IMG/VR virus record: IMGVR_UViG_3300036831_000148
Coordinates: 82,269 to 146,268 of that record
Source of the DNA: a virus
Reading direction: 5' to 3' (one strand)
DNA: 64,000 nucleotides
How positions within the stretch are numbered: position 1 is the stretch's first letter; every line of letters begins with the position of its first letter. Shown here one piece after another: positions 53,630-59,793 of this stretch. The notes under the pieces are model-generated. The model was not told the origin of the DNA, did not search any database, and saw only the letters and a list, made by a program, of their open reading frames with translations. The position numbers and the translations under genes are program-made.

Positions 53630-54429
53630 CAGCCCTCCCCGCCGAGCAGCTCGCGCAGCCGGGCCTCGGTGCCGGCCTCGGTGCCCGTCCACGCGTGCTC
53701 GCGCAGCCGGGCGACCGCGTCGCCGGCGCGCGGGTCCAGCATGTCGGACAGGCCCGGGTCGGCAACCGCCTCCACCACCGCAGCCAGGTCGCGGACCGGG
53801 TCGTAGGCCAGGTCCGCGTCGGCGGCCCGGCGGGAGGCCCTGACGGGGTCGTCGTCAAGCAGGGTCACCCAGGCGGCGATGTCCAGCAGGTTGTACGCCA
53901 TGGAGCCGTCCCTGCGGACCGATCCGTCAAACTCGGGGGCGGCGCCCGCGTGCCCGGCCCGGCGCAGCGAGGCGCGGGCCCGTCCGAAGATCGTAATGGG
54001 GTTCGCTTCCGAGCGGCCCCCTGGCTGGCGGATACAGACCGCCACCTCCGGGAAGCGCGGCGCGTCAACCGCGCCGCACTGCTGCAGCAGCGCCAGCACC
54101 GCGCCGGGGGTAGCCGGGAAGGCCGACTGCGGCAGCCCGCAGGGGGACATCGCCGGGCGGGCGGTCAGGATCAGGGCGTGCATCGCGAAGATCACGGCCG
54201 GGGTCCGGGGGAGCTGGTCGGCGTACCGCGCGTAGACCGGCTCGGTCTCCTGCAGGAACATGTCGTAGTCGGTGGTGTGCTCCAGGATGTCGGCGACCTC
54301 CGCGCCGACCATCCTCGGCCACCGGTCGGCGACGTAATCCAGCACGGCGCGCTGCTGCTCGGCGGTCAGCCCGTGAGCGACCGCCAGGAGCGCGGCGTCC
54401 CGCTCCTCTTCCTGCGGGTCCCGGCTCAT
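53629..54429 (-). CDS. Hypothetical protein, 266 aa
   Basis: ATG 54429 (MSRDPQEEERDAALLAVAHG). All-helical appearance with LTAEQQRAVLDYVADRWPRM and PVRDLAAVVEAVADPGLSDM. No catalytic motif recognised. Overlaps the 71-aa gene upstream. Confidence 0.75.
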   Translation of the reverse strand: MSRDPQEEERDAALLAVAHGLTAEQQRAVLDYVADRWPRMVGAEVADILEHTTDYDMFLQETEPVYARYADQLPRTPAVIFAMHALILTARPAMSPCGLPQSAFPATPGAVLALLQQCGAVDAPRFPEVAVCIRQPGGRSEANPITIFGRARASLRRAGHAGAAPEFDGSVRRDGSMAYNLLDIAAWVTLLDDDPVRASRRAADADLAYDPVRDLAAVVEAVADPGLSDMLDPRAGDAVARLREHAWTGTEAGTEARLRELLGGEG

Positions 54430-54641
54430 GCGACGGGAACCAGGACGGCGGGCAGCACGGCCAGGGCGCGGATGGACGCGTTCCGGAACTCCGGCTTCGC
54501 CGCCTCGATCGACTCGCGGTAACGGGCTACGACCTCCGCCGTCGGCTCGCCCGGCCGGATGAAGAAGGTGTCGGTCCACGTGCCCTCGTAGTGTGACAGC
54601 CCGCAGTCCCTCGCCAGGGTGAGGAAGATCGTGAAGTCCAT
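54426..54641 (-). CDS. Hypothetical protein, 71 aa
   Basis: MDFTIFLTLARDCGLSHYEG, then PTAEVVARYRESIEAAKPEF. First gene of a four-gene unit; leader CTGAGAGGCAGGCAGC. Confidence 0.7.
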   Translation of the reverse strand: MDFTIFLTLARDCGLSHYEGTWTDTFFIRPGEPTAEVVARYRESIEAAKPEFRNASIRALAVLPAVLVPVA

Positions 54642-54671
54642 GCTGCCTGCCTCTCAGTCGGTTACAGGACC

Positions 54672-54701
54672 AGCGTAGTACACGACTTGACTCCGGTCAA
54701 G
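54672..54701 (-). promoter_or_regulatory. Palindrome promoter for 54641
   Basis: CTTGACCGGAGTCAAG (54686-54701), spacer 17, -10 TACGCT. Confidence 0.8.
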
Positions 54702-54744
54702 AAAAGAGCCAGCCTCCGGCGGGGGTGGTGCCGGAAGCTGGCTC
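54702..54744 (-). terminator. Intrinsic terminator after 54759
   Basis: Arms GAGCCAGCTTCCGGC and the complementary half, followed on the minus strand by TTTTC, 15 nt past the stop. Confidence 0.8.
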
Positions 54745-54758
54745 GCTCAGGGGGGGGG

Positions 54759-55007
54759 CTAGCTGCGGTAGGAGGCCAGGACGACAACGCCCTTCTCCAT
54801 CGGGAACAGCGCCCGCGCCTTCCCGGCCTCCTCTTCCGAGGCCTCGCCGATGGCGCAGACCTTGACCGCCGGGTTGTACCAGACATCGCCCTCGTAGCCC
54901 GCCTTAGCGGCCACCTCGCGGGCATCCGGCTCCGTGTCCGCGATGATGACCAGCGCCTCGATCTCGTCGTAGTCCGCGCCCTTGCGCTCCAGGGACCAGA
55001 TGTACAT
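54759..55007 (-). CDS. Hypothetical protein, 82 aa
   Basis: MYIWSLERKGADYDEIEALV, VIIADTEPDAREVAAKAGYE; alpha/beta fold, acidic. Single-gene unit with leader CGGAAGGCGGGCACC. Confidence 0.75.
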   Translation of the reverse strand: MYIWSLERKGADYDEIEALVIIADTEPDAREVAAKAGYEGDVWYNPAVKVCAIGEASEEEAGKARALFPMEKGVVVLASYRS

Positions 55008-55039
55008 GGTGCCCGCCTTCCGGTTAGTTGCCTGGTACC

Positions 55040-55069
55040 AGTCTAAGGGCTGACTTGACTGGAGTCAAG
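55040..55069 (-). promoter_or_regulatory. Palindrome promoter for 55007
   Basis: CTTGACTCCAGTCAAG (55054-55069), spacer 17, -10 TAGACT. The last codons of the upstream 67-aa gene are read through the palindrome. Confidence 0.8.
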
Positions 55070-55246
55070 ACTCTGCGCGGGCCTGTTCCGCGCCGCCTCA
55101 AGCTCCCACTCGGGCGCATGCAGCCTCCAGACGTGGTGGCAGTTGGCGAAGAACCGGCAGCGCTCGTCAAGGTCGCACAGCGACGGCTCGCACGAGGTAC
55201 CCGTGAAGGCGGCCGCCGGGCGCGGGTCAGAAGGGGGGGATGTCAT
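55043..55246 (-). CDS. Hypothetical Cys/His protein, 67 aa
   Basis: TSCEPSLCDLDERCRFFANC HH-type block (Cys at about 19, 24, 30, 36) suggests a zinc site. Overlaps the upstream gene by 20 nt; its C-terminus LDSSQVSP is encoded by the palindrome. Confidence 0.55.
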   Translation of the reverse strand: MTSPPSDPRPAAAFTGTSCEPSLCDLDERCRFFANCHHVWRLHAPEWELEAARNRPAQSLDSSQVSP

Positions 55247-56330
55247 CCGGGTCGTCCCTGCTGGCCGCCGGCTGCGGGACTACCTCGGAGGCCACCGAGT
55301 TGCCCGGCCGGGCCGCGTGCGGCACGCGCCGGTTGCACCGGCAGTCCTTGTCGCGGCAGTCGGGGCAGTCGCCGTCCAGGCACTCGGGGCAGATGGCCGG
55401 CCAGAACGTGCGGCTCGGCTGGTAGGGCCGGGCCCTGGGGCGCGCGGCCGGCTCAGGGGCCGGAGGGGAAGCCGGCTCGGGCGGGGGCTCGAACCCGGGG
55501 ACGGGCCACGCAGGAGCCGGGGAGCCGACCGGGCGGGGGCGCGGCGCCGGGCGTCGGGCGGCGGGCCTGCGCTGAGCGGGCTTGCGGGCGGGGGTACTGC
55601 GCGGTTCGGCAGCGGGCTGGTGGCCGTCCCCGCCGAACCGCTGGCGGGTCAGCGGCCACAGCAGCGCGGTGCCGTGCCCGGTGCAGAGGTCCTCCAGGAT
55701 GTGCAGCGCCATGCCCAGCGCCACCAGCCACCACAGGTCGGCCCGGATGTAGAAGACCGCCAGCGCGGCGACGCCGCAGCCGGCAACCGCCCGGTCCAGC
55801 CCGCCGTGGTAGCGGTGGCCGCGCCGCCCCCGGCCTGCGGCACCGTGGCGCATGAAGCCGGTCGCCTTCATGCCGGCCACCACGCAGATCGCCAGGAAGG
55901 CGGCGAAGAAGCCGAGCGCCCAGCGGTTCGGCCACCACAGCGTGCAGGCGGCGGTGGCGAGGCTGGTCACGATCACGCCGAACACCGAGTGCATCCCCTG
56001 GCGGTGGCCGCCGAACATCACGGCCACGAGGTGGCTGATGCCGTGGCTGAGCGCGCCGGCCGAGTGGGCGAACGTCGCGTCCGGGTGGTCGGCGTCCGGC
56101 AGCAGGGACATGCCCGCCGCCACCAGTCCGAACAGGGCATCCTGGCCGAGCGCCTCCGCTACCTGCTGGTGCGGGACGCCGACGTGCGCGAACAGCCCGA
56201 TGCCGATCCCGGCCAGGAAGCCGGTTACCGCGTGCGTGGTGCCTTCCATGTCGCCCCTGTGCTCTCCGGCCGCGGACCTCTTCGAAACGGTGTAGGAGGT
56301 CCGGTAGCCCGGTACTGCGGTGGTTGCCAT
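55227..56330 (-). CDS. YdjM-like membrane-bound metal-dependent hydrolase
   Basis: 367 aa from ATG 56330, leaderless (6 nt after -10). Domain about 28-230: EGTTHAVTGFLAGIGIGLF, LLPDADHPDATFAHS, LSHGISHLVAVMFGGHRQGM HS and HILEDLCTGHGTALLWPLT carry the His/Asp pattern of the DUF457/YdjM family, with about five membrane segments between. The C-terminal ~130 residues are Pro/Ala-rich and end in a Cys-rich stretch (CPECLDGDCPDCRDKDCRC). Substrate unknown. Confidence 0.8.
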   Translation of the reverse strand: MATTAVPGYRTSYTVSKRSAAGEHRGDMEGTTHAVTGFLAGIGIGLFAHVGVPHQQVAEALGQDALFGLVAAGMSLLPDADHPDATFAHSAGALSHGISHLVAVMFGGHRQGMHSVFGVIVTSLATAACTLWWPNRWALGFFAAFLAICVVAGMKATGFMRHGAAGRGRRGHRYHGGLDRAVAGCGVAALAVFYIRADLWWLVALGMALHILEDLCTGHGTALLWPLTRQRFGGDGHQPAAEPRSTPARKPAQRRPAARRPAPRPRPVGSPAPAWPVPGFEPPPEPASPPAPEPAARPRARPYQPSRTFWPAICPECLDGDCPDCRDKDCRCNRRVPHAARPGNSVASEVVPQPAASRDDPDDIPPF

Positions 56331-56336
56331 TTCCCT

Positions 56337-56366
56337 AGTCTACCTCTCCCCTTGACTTGAGTAAAG
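56337..56366 (-). promoter_or_regulatory. Promoter with TTTAC-variant palindrome, leaderless
   Basis: CTTTACTCAAGTCAAG (56351-56366): -35 TTTACT, spacer 17, -10 TAGACT, ATG 6 nt later. Confidence 0.75.
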
Positions 56367-56374
56367 TAAAATAG

Positions 56375-56557
56375 CTAGCGTTTCCGGCGGCGGGCTCGCG
56401 GTGCCCTGTCCCGCTCGCGGCTCCCGGCCGAGCGGGCCGGGAGAGCTGGCTGCGGCGCCGCGGGCGCCTTCCAGGGGCCTTGCCGCGCGTGCTCGGCGTA
56501 GGCCCGGTAGACAGCGCGCCCGCGCGGGGTCATCCGCCAGATCAGGTAGTCGATCAC
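56375..56557 (-). CDS. Small basic protein, 60 aa
   Basis: GTG 56557 overlaps the upstream stop (GTGA). MIDYLIWRMTPRGRAVYRAY, then Ala/Pro-rich and strongly basic end (RERDRAPRARRRKR). Last gene of the unit from 57935. Confidence 0.6.
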   Translation of the reverse strand: MIDYLIWRMTPRGRAVYRAYAEHARQGPWKAPAAPQPALPARSAGSRERDRAPRARRRKR

Positions 56558-56757
56558 CCCTGCCCCCTCTCCCGGTCGCGCTCGCGGCGGTACAGCCGGA
56601 ACGACGTGACGGCGAGCCGGGCGAAGCCGGCCGCGCCGCACAGGCCGAGCGCGCCGGCCCGCCACTGCCCCTGCGCCAGGCCCCCGGCCGAGAGCACGGC
56701 GAGCGGCGCCGCCGTCACCGACAGCAGCACCGCCCAGGTCGCGTAGAAGGCCCGCAT
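56554..56757 (-). CDS. Two-span membrane protein, 67 aa
   Basis: FYATWAVLLSVTAAPLAVLS and GALGLCGAAGFARLAVTSF are hydrophobic; basic tail RLYRRERDRERGQG. Part of a run of small membrane-protein genes. Confidence 0.65.
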   Translation of the reverse strand: MRAFYATWAVLLSVTAAPLAVLSAGGLAQGQWRAGALGLCGAAGFARLAVTSFRLYRRERDRERGQG

Positions 56758-56771
56758 GCCAGTTACTACGC

Positions 56772-56915
56772 CTAGAACCGCTTGGAGATGCGGGTGCCGA
56801 ACGGGCCGGGGATAGACGCCCAGACCGACAGGCCGTGGCGGCGGCGCTTGCGGTAGTGGTGGCCGTGGAAGGCCGCGTAGAAAACGAGCGCGATGACGAG
56901 CGCGAGCAGAACCAT
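56772..56915 (-). CDS. Single-span membrane peptide, 47 aa
   Basis: MVLLALVIALVFYAAFHGHH, then YRKRRRHGLSVWASIPGPFG. Five nt after the upstream stop. Small, but the frame and position support it. Confidence 0.6.
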   Translation of the reverse strand: MVLLALVIALVFYAAFHGHHYRKRRRHGLSVWASIPGPFGTRISKRF

Positions 56916-56920
56916 GGCAG

Positions 56921-57265
56921 TTACCCCTTTGAGGCGGCGCGGTGCCTGCGGCCCGCGCGGAAGGTGAGGAACGCCGTCGCCACCTCGGCGGCGGCGGTAA
57001 CGCAGAAGGCGGCGAGCGGGGCGATGCCCCACAGCGCCGCCAGGAAGGCCGTCCCGGAGAACAGTGCGGCGGTGAGCAGCACGCGGTCCCGGAACGACCA
57101 GGACCGCTCCCACCGCTCGTGGGCGGTAGGGCCCGGGTCGGGCTGCCCGGCGCGGCGGGCGAGCGCGCGCCTGGCCCAGCCGTGCGGGCCCGCGTAGTGC
57201 CAGCCGAGCAGCAGCCCGGCGGCGATCATCTCGGCCGCGCCCCCGGCAACCAGTGCGCCGGTCAC
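56921..57265 (-). CDS. Membrane protein, 114 aa
   Basis: Segments at about 4-22 (LVAGGAAEMIAAGLLLGWH), 62-80 (LLTAALFSGTAFLAALWG) and 82-100 with a basic loop between. GTGA coupling upstream. Possibly a transfer-region membrane protein of the Spd type; that is inference from location. Confidence 0.65.
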   Translation of the reverse strand: MTGALVAGGAAEMIAAGLLLGWHYAGPHGWARRALARRAGQPDPGPTAHERWERSWSFRDRVLLTAALFSGTAFLAALWGIAPLAAFCVTAAAEVATAFLTFRAGRRHRAASKG

Positions 57266-57762
57266 GGCAGGGCCGGCCGGTCAAAGTCGGCCCACACCGG
57301 GTCCGCCTCGCCGTCGCCGGCCGGCCGGTCAAGCTCCGGGTCGAACCCGCCGGGCCGGCCGGCCTCCAGGCCGTCAGCCGGCTGGAAGTCGGCGCACTCG
57401 GCGCACAGCAGCCGGCCGGCTGACTGGATCTCGGCAGGCCGGGCCTCGCACTCCTCGCACCGGCCGGCCGGCGGCACGGGGGCGAACTGGCGGGACACCT
57501 GGCCGGCCAGTTCGGCTGACCTGGCCCGGGTGCTGGCCGGCCGGCCGCGGCGGCGCCTGGACAGCAGCAGGCCGGCCGCCACGGCCAGGCAGCCGGCCAC
57601 CGCCAGGGCGGCGAGGATGATGATGAAGGCCTGGCGCAGCCCGGCCCGGTGGGCGCAGGCGAGCAGCACCAGCGCCACGGCGGCGGCTCCCCCGAGGGGG
57701 ACCGCCATGCAGTTCGCCTGCGAGCAGGCCCGGCACGACAGCCGGATGTACCACTTCGTCAC
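57262..57762 (-). CDS. Membrane protein with zinc knuckle, 166 aa
   Basis: MTKWYIRLSCRACSQANCMA; two spans at about 24-38 and 43-66; cytoplasmic part with GRCEECEARPAEIQSAGRLL, CAECADFQ, an elongated zinc ribbon. Acidic tail. Confidence 0.7.
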   Translation of the reverse strand: MTKWYIRLSCRACSQANCMAVPLGGAAAVALVLLACAHRAGLRQAFIIILAALAVAGCLAVAAGLLLSRRRRGRPASTRARSAELAGQVSRQFAPVPPAGRCEECEARPAEIQSAGRLLCAECADFQPADGLEAGRPGGFDPELDRPAGDGEADPVWADFDRPALP

Positions 57763-57935
57763 GATGACCTCCTGGAACGGGAGCGGCGCCGCTCCCTGTC
57801 GCGCGCGGCGACCTCGCGCCCTGCCGCGGTGGCCAGGACCGGGTCGCTGCGGAGGACCAGGCGGCGCACGGCGAGCCGGTTGCGCGCGGCGCGCAGCGCG
57901 TCCGCGGGCACCCGCGGCCCCAGCCTGTCCGGCAC
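57759..57935 (-). CDS. Small basic protein, 58 aa
   Basis: GTG 57935 with AGGAGG 7 nt upstream, a regular Shine-Dalgarno unlike the shared leader. MPDRLGPRVPADALRAARNR, RLVLRSDPVLATAAGREVAA, Arg/Ser tail. Overlaps the next start by GTGA. First gene of the unit. Confidence 0.6.
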   Translation of the reverse strand: MPDRLGPRVPADALRAARNRLAVRRLVLRSDPVLATAAGREVAARDRERRRSRSRRSS

Positions 57936-57961
57936 GGCGGCCTCCTCTCTCTCTTGACCCC

Positions 57962-57991
57962 AGCCTAGCGGTTTACTTGACCAGAGTCAAG
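57962..57991 (-). promoter_or_regulatory. Palindrome promoter for 57935
   Basis: CTTGACTCTGGTCAAG (57976-57991), spacer 17, -10 TAGGCT; includes the stop of the GIY-YIG gene. Confidence 0.8.
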
Positions 57992-58406
57992 AGACAGCCT
58001 GGTCACGCTTGTAGTGGTTGCCCTTGTTGTAGGACGCCACCTTGCGCGCCAGGTCCGCCGTGGTCCCCGCCGCGTTGCACTCGGGCTGGTAGAAGTTGAT
58101 CAGCGCCAGCTCCACGATGCTGGCCTCCGCCTCGCCGCGGACCGGGATGACGTACTTGTACGCCCGGGTGAACCGCGCCTTCCAGCGGTAGTAGTGGTCG
58201 CGCCAGCGGGACCACAGGCTGCCGGTCTGCCCGACGTACCAGACCGGGCCGGCCGCGCCGTCGGCGGCCCGGTCGGCGAAGGCGTACACCCAGTGCCCGT
58301 CGAAGTCAGGGGCCAGCCGCGCGCCGTACGCCTGCAGCAGTCCGCCCGGCTGCGCGGCGGAGCTGGGGGCCGGAGGGGCTGGGCGGCGGGGACCACGGCG
58401 GAACAT
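57987..58406 (-). CDS. GIY-YIG nuclease-like protein
   Basis: 139 aa. HWVYAFADRAADGAAG-PVWYVGQTGSLWSRW (about 38-68) matches the GIY-YIG strands and the following Arg; ELALINFYQPECN supplies the conserved Glu/Asn region. AGGAGG 5-6 nt before the ATG. Stand-alone GIY-YIG proteins on phages and plasmids act as homing, repair or restriction nucleases; which one cannot be read here. Confidence 0.75.
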   Translation of the reverse strand: MFRRGPRRPAPPAPSSAAQPGGLLQAYGARLAPDFDGHWVYAFADRAADGAAGPVWYVGQTGSLWSRWRDHYYRWKARFTRAYKYVIPVRGEAEASIVELALINFYQPECNAAGTTADLARKVASYNKGNHYKRDQAVS

Positions 58407-58637
58407 GACGGTACCTCCTGAAGATCCTTCGGCCCAGGCCCGGGAGCAGCCCGCATTTTCTTCGGCATCATCACCATGTCACCGAACATCCTGCTGTCAG
58501 GGTGACGGTGCGTGCCCGTGACCTGCGCTGACGCGCGCTGCGCGCCGCTGACGAGGCGGGGTAATGAAAATCTTCCTGCGCGGGGGCGCGATGACCGGAG
58601 AGAATTTCCTGCATCACCCGGGTATCACCGGGAAGAT

Positions 58638-58808
58638 TTACCGTCCGAGGCGGTCCAGTGCGATGACCAGCACCGCGGCCGCAACGCAGAACAGCCCGCC
58701 GAGCACGTACGCGAGGGGGGTTCCGGCCCAGGAGGCGAGGGCGACCGCCGCAATCCCGGCGAGCAGCGCCCTCAAGCGGAGAAGACGGGCTGCGGACACT
58801 GCAATCAC
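58638..58808 (-). CDS. Two-span membrane peptide, 56 aa
   Basis: GTG start: MIAVSAARLLRLRALLAGIA, AVALASWAGTPLAYVLGG, LFCVAAAVLVIALDRLGR. Two hydrophobic segments. The 230 nt between it and the GIY-YIG start hold no convincing gene. Confidence 0.6.
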   Translation of the reverse strand: MIAVSAARLLRLRALLAGIAAVALASWAGTPLAYVLGGLFCVAAAVLVIALDRLGR

Positions 58809-58964
58809 CCCGGGAGGCCGTTCGGCCCGGCAGGGGGCCGCTCAGGCCCAGGATATCCTGCGGGAAACGGGGCTGCGCGGCGCAGATCCTGCGGCCCGCA
58901 CAGCCTCCCTGCCGGGTCAGGGAGAGCCTCAGTGGCTCAGCGCCAGCCAGAGGCCGTGTTCGGC

Positions 58965-59100
58965 CCTCACAGGGCCTCACGCAGGCCCTGTGAGGCCCTG
59001 TGAGGGCGCCTGGTGCCCCCCTGAGTGTGCGTGTCAGCGTCACATTGTTACTCTCTGTGTTTGGCCTTCGGCATTTTTCTACGGATTTGTAGATTTTCCG
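58965..59100. repeat. Inverted and direct repeats beside an AT-rich stretch
   Basis: CCTCACAGGGCCT (58965-58977) is inverted at 58983-58995 (AGGCCCTGTGAGG), and CCCTGTGAGG repeats at 58986-58995 and 58996-59005. The following 59040-59100 is unusually AT-rich (CATTTTTCTACGGATTTGTA). The whole gap 58809-59102 has no gene. Candidate origin (oriV or oriT) or regulatory region next to the transfer genes. Confidence 0.5.
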
Positions 59101-59102
59101 GG

Positions 59103-59369
59103 TTAGCCGGAGCCTGGCGGGGTCCTGACGCCGTCAAACGGGCGCCGCGGCCTCCACTCCCGCCCGCAGTTGCCGCACCCGATCCGGGTAAGCCGGGGCT
59201 GGACCTCCCCGGGGGAGAAGTAACCGCGCCCGGCTGCCTCCAGGTGCCCCTGCCCGTTGACGAACAGCCCCTCGTCGCCGTACTCCGCGTGCTCGTGCCT
59301 TGTCTCGCGCAGCACCAGGTCAGCGGACCCGCAGTGCGGGCAGGTAAGGCGGCGGGGGGGCTTAGCCAC
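59103..59369 (-). CDS. Zinc-ribbon protein, 88 aa
   Basis: LTCPHCGSADLVLRETRHEH and IGCGNCGREWRPRRPF: a full two-pair zinc ribbon. Ends before the AT-rich region at 59100. Confidence 0.75.
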   Translation of the reverse strand: MAKPPRRLTCPHCGSADLVLRETRHEHAEYGDEGLFVNGQGHLEAAGRGYFSPGEVQPRLTRIGCGNCGREWRPRRPFDGVRTPPGSG

Positions 59370-59371
59370 CG

Positions 59372-59563
59372 CTACGCTTCCTCGTGCGGGATGCCGAGCA
59401 GGTCCAGGGCCTGCCGCAGCAGGTCGTACGGGTGCATGCGGAACACCTCTACGCCGTCGTCCCCGTCCGTGTAGAGGAACGCCTCGTCGTTGTCCAGGGT
59501 CATGGTGCCGGACACCTCGCCGGAGTCCACGGCCTGCTTCAGGTCCGCCAGGGTCTGGTACAT
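59372..59563 (-). CDS. Hypothetical protein, 63 aa
   Basis: ATG 59563 (MYQTLADLKQAVDSGEVSGT) overlaps the upstream stop. TLDNDEAFLYTDGDDGVEVF then RMHPYDLLRQALDLLG. Acidic alpha/beta. Confidence 0.7.
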   Translation of the reverse strand: MYQTLADLKQAVDSGEVSGTMTLDNDEAFLYTDGDDGVEVFRMHPYDLLRQALDLLGIPHEEA

Positions 59564-59793
59564 CAGCCTTCCTCCCTCTCCCCCAGCGCCCACTTGGGCT
59601 CGGGGTGCATCGCCACCTTGCGGACCAGGCGGGTGTCCTCCAGGTCCTGCATGACCGCTATTACGCGCGACGGGGTGTTCACCAGGACCTGGACGGCCCG
59701 GTCGGCCCGGATCTGGGAGAGGGTGACGTAGCCGCCGCCTTCTCCCAGCCTGGTCATCACCGCCATCATCGCGGCGGGCGCCGCCTGCCGCAC
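59563..59793 (-). CDS. Winged-helix-like protein, 76 aa
   Basis: GTG 59793 overlaps the TraB-like stop. MMAVMTRLGEGGGYVTLSQI, VLVNTPSRVIAVMQDLEDTR, LVRKVAMHPEPKWALG: helix-strand order of a small wHTH, similar in outline to the C-terminal domain of the TraB-like protein just upstream. Possible DNA-recognition partner. Confidence 0.65.
   Translation of the reverse strand: MRQAAPAAMMAVMTRLGEGGGYVTLSQIRADRAVQVLVNTPSRVIAVMQDLEDTRLVRKVAMHPEPKWALGEREEG

Noticed and set aside
58100-58489. Frame starting MFGDMVMMPKKMRA upstream of the GIY-YIG gene
   Set aside because: After 25 codons it runs through the GIY-YIG gene out of frame with Arg/Ala-rich composition.
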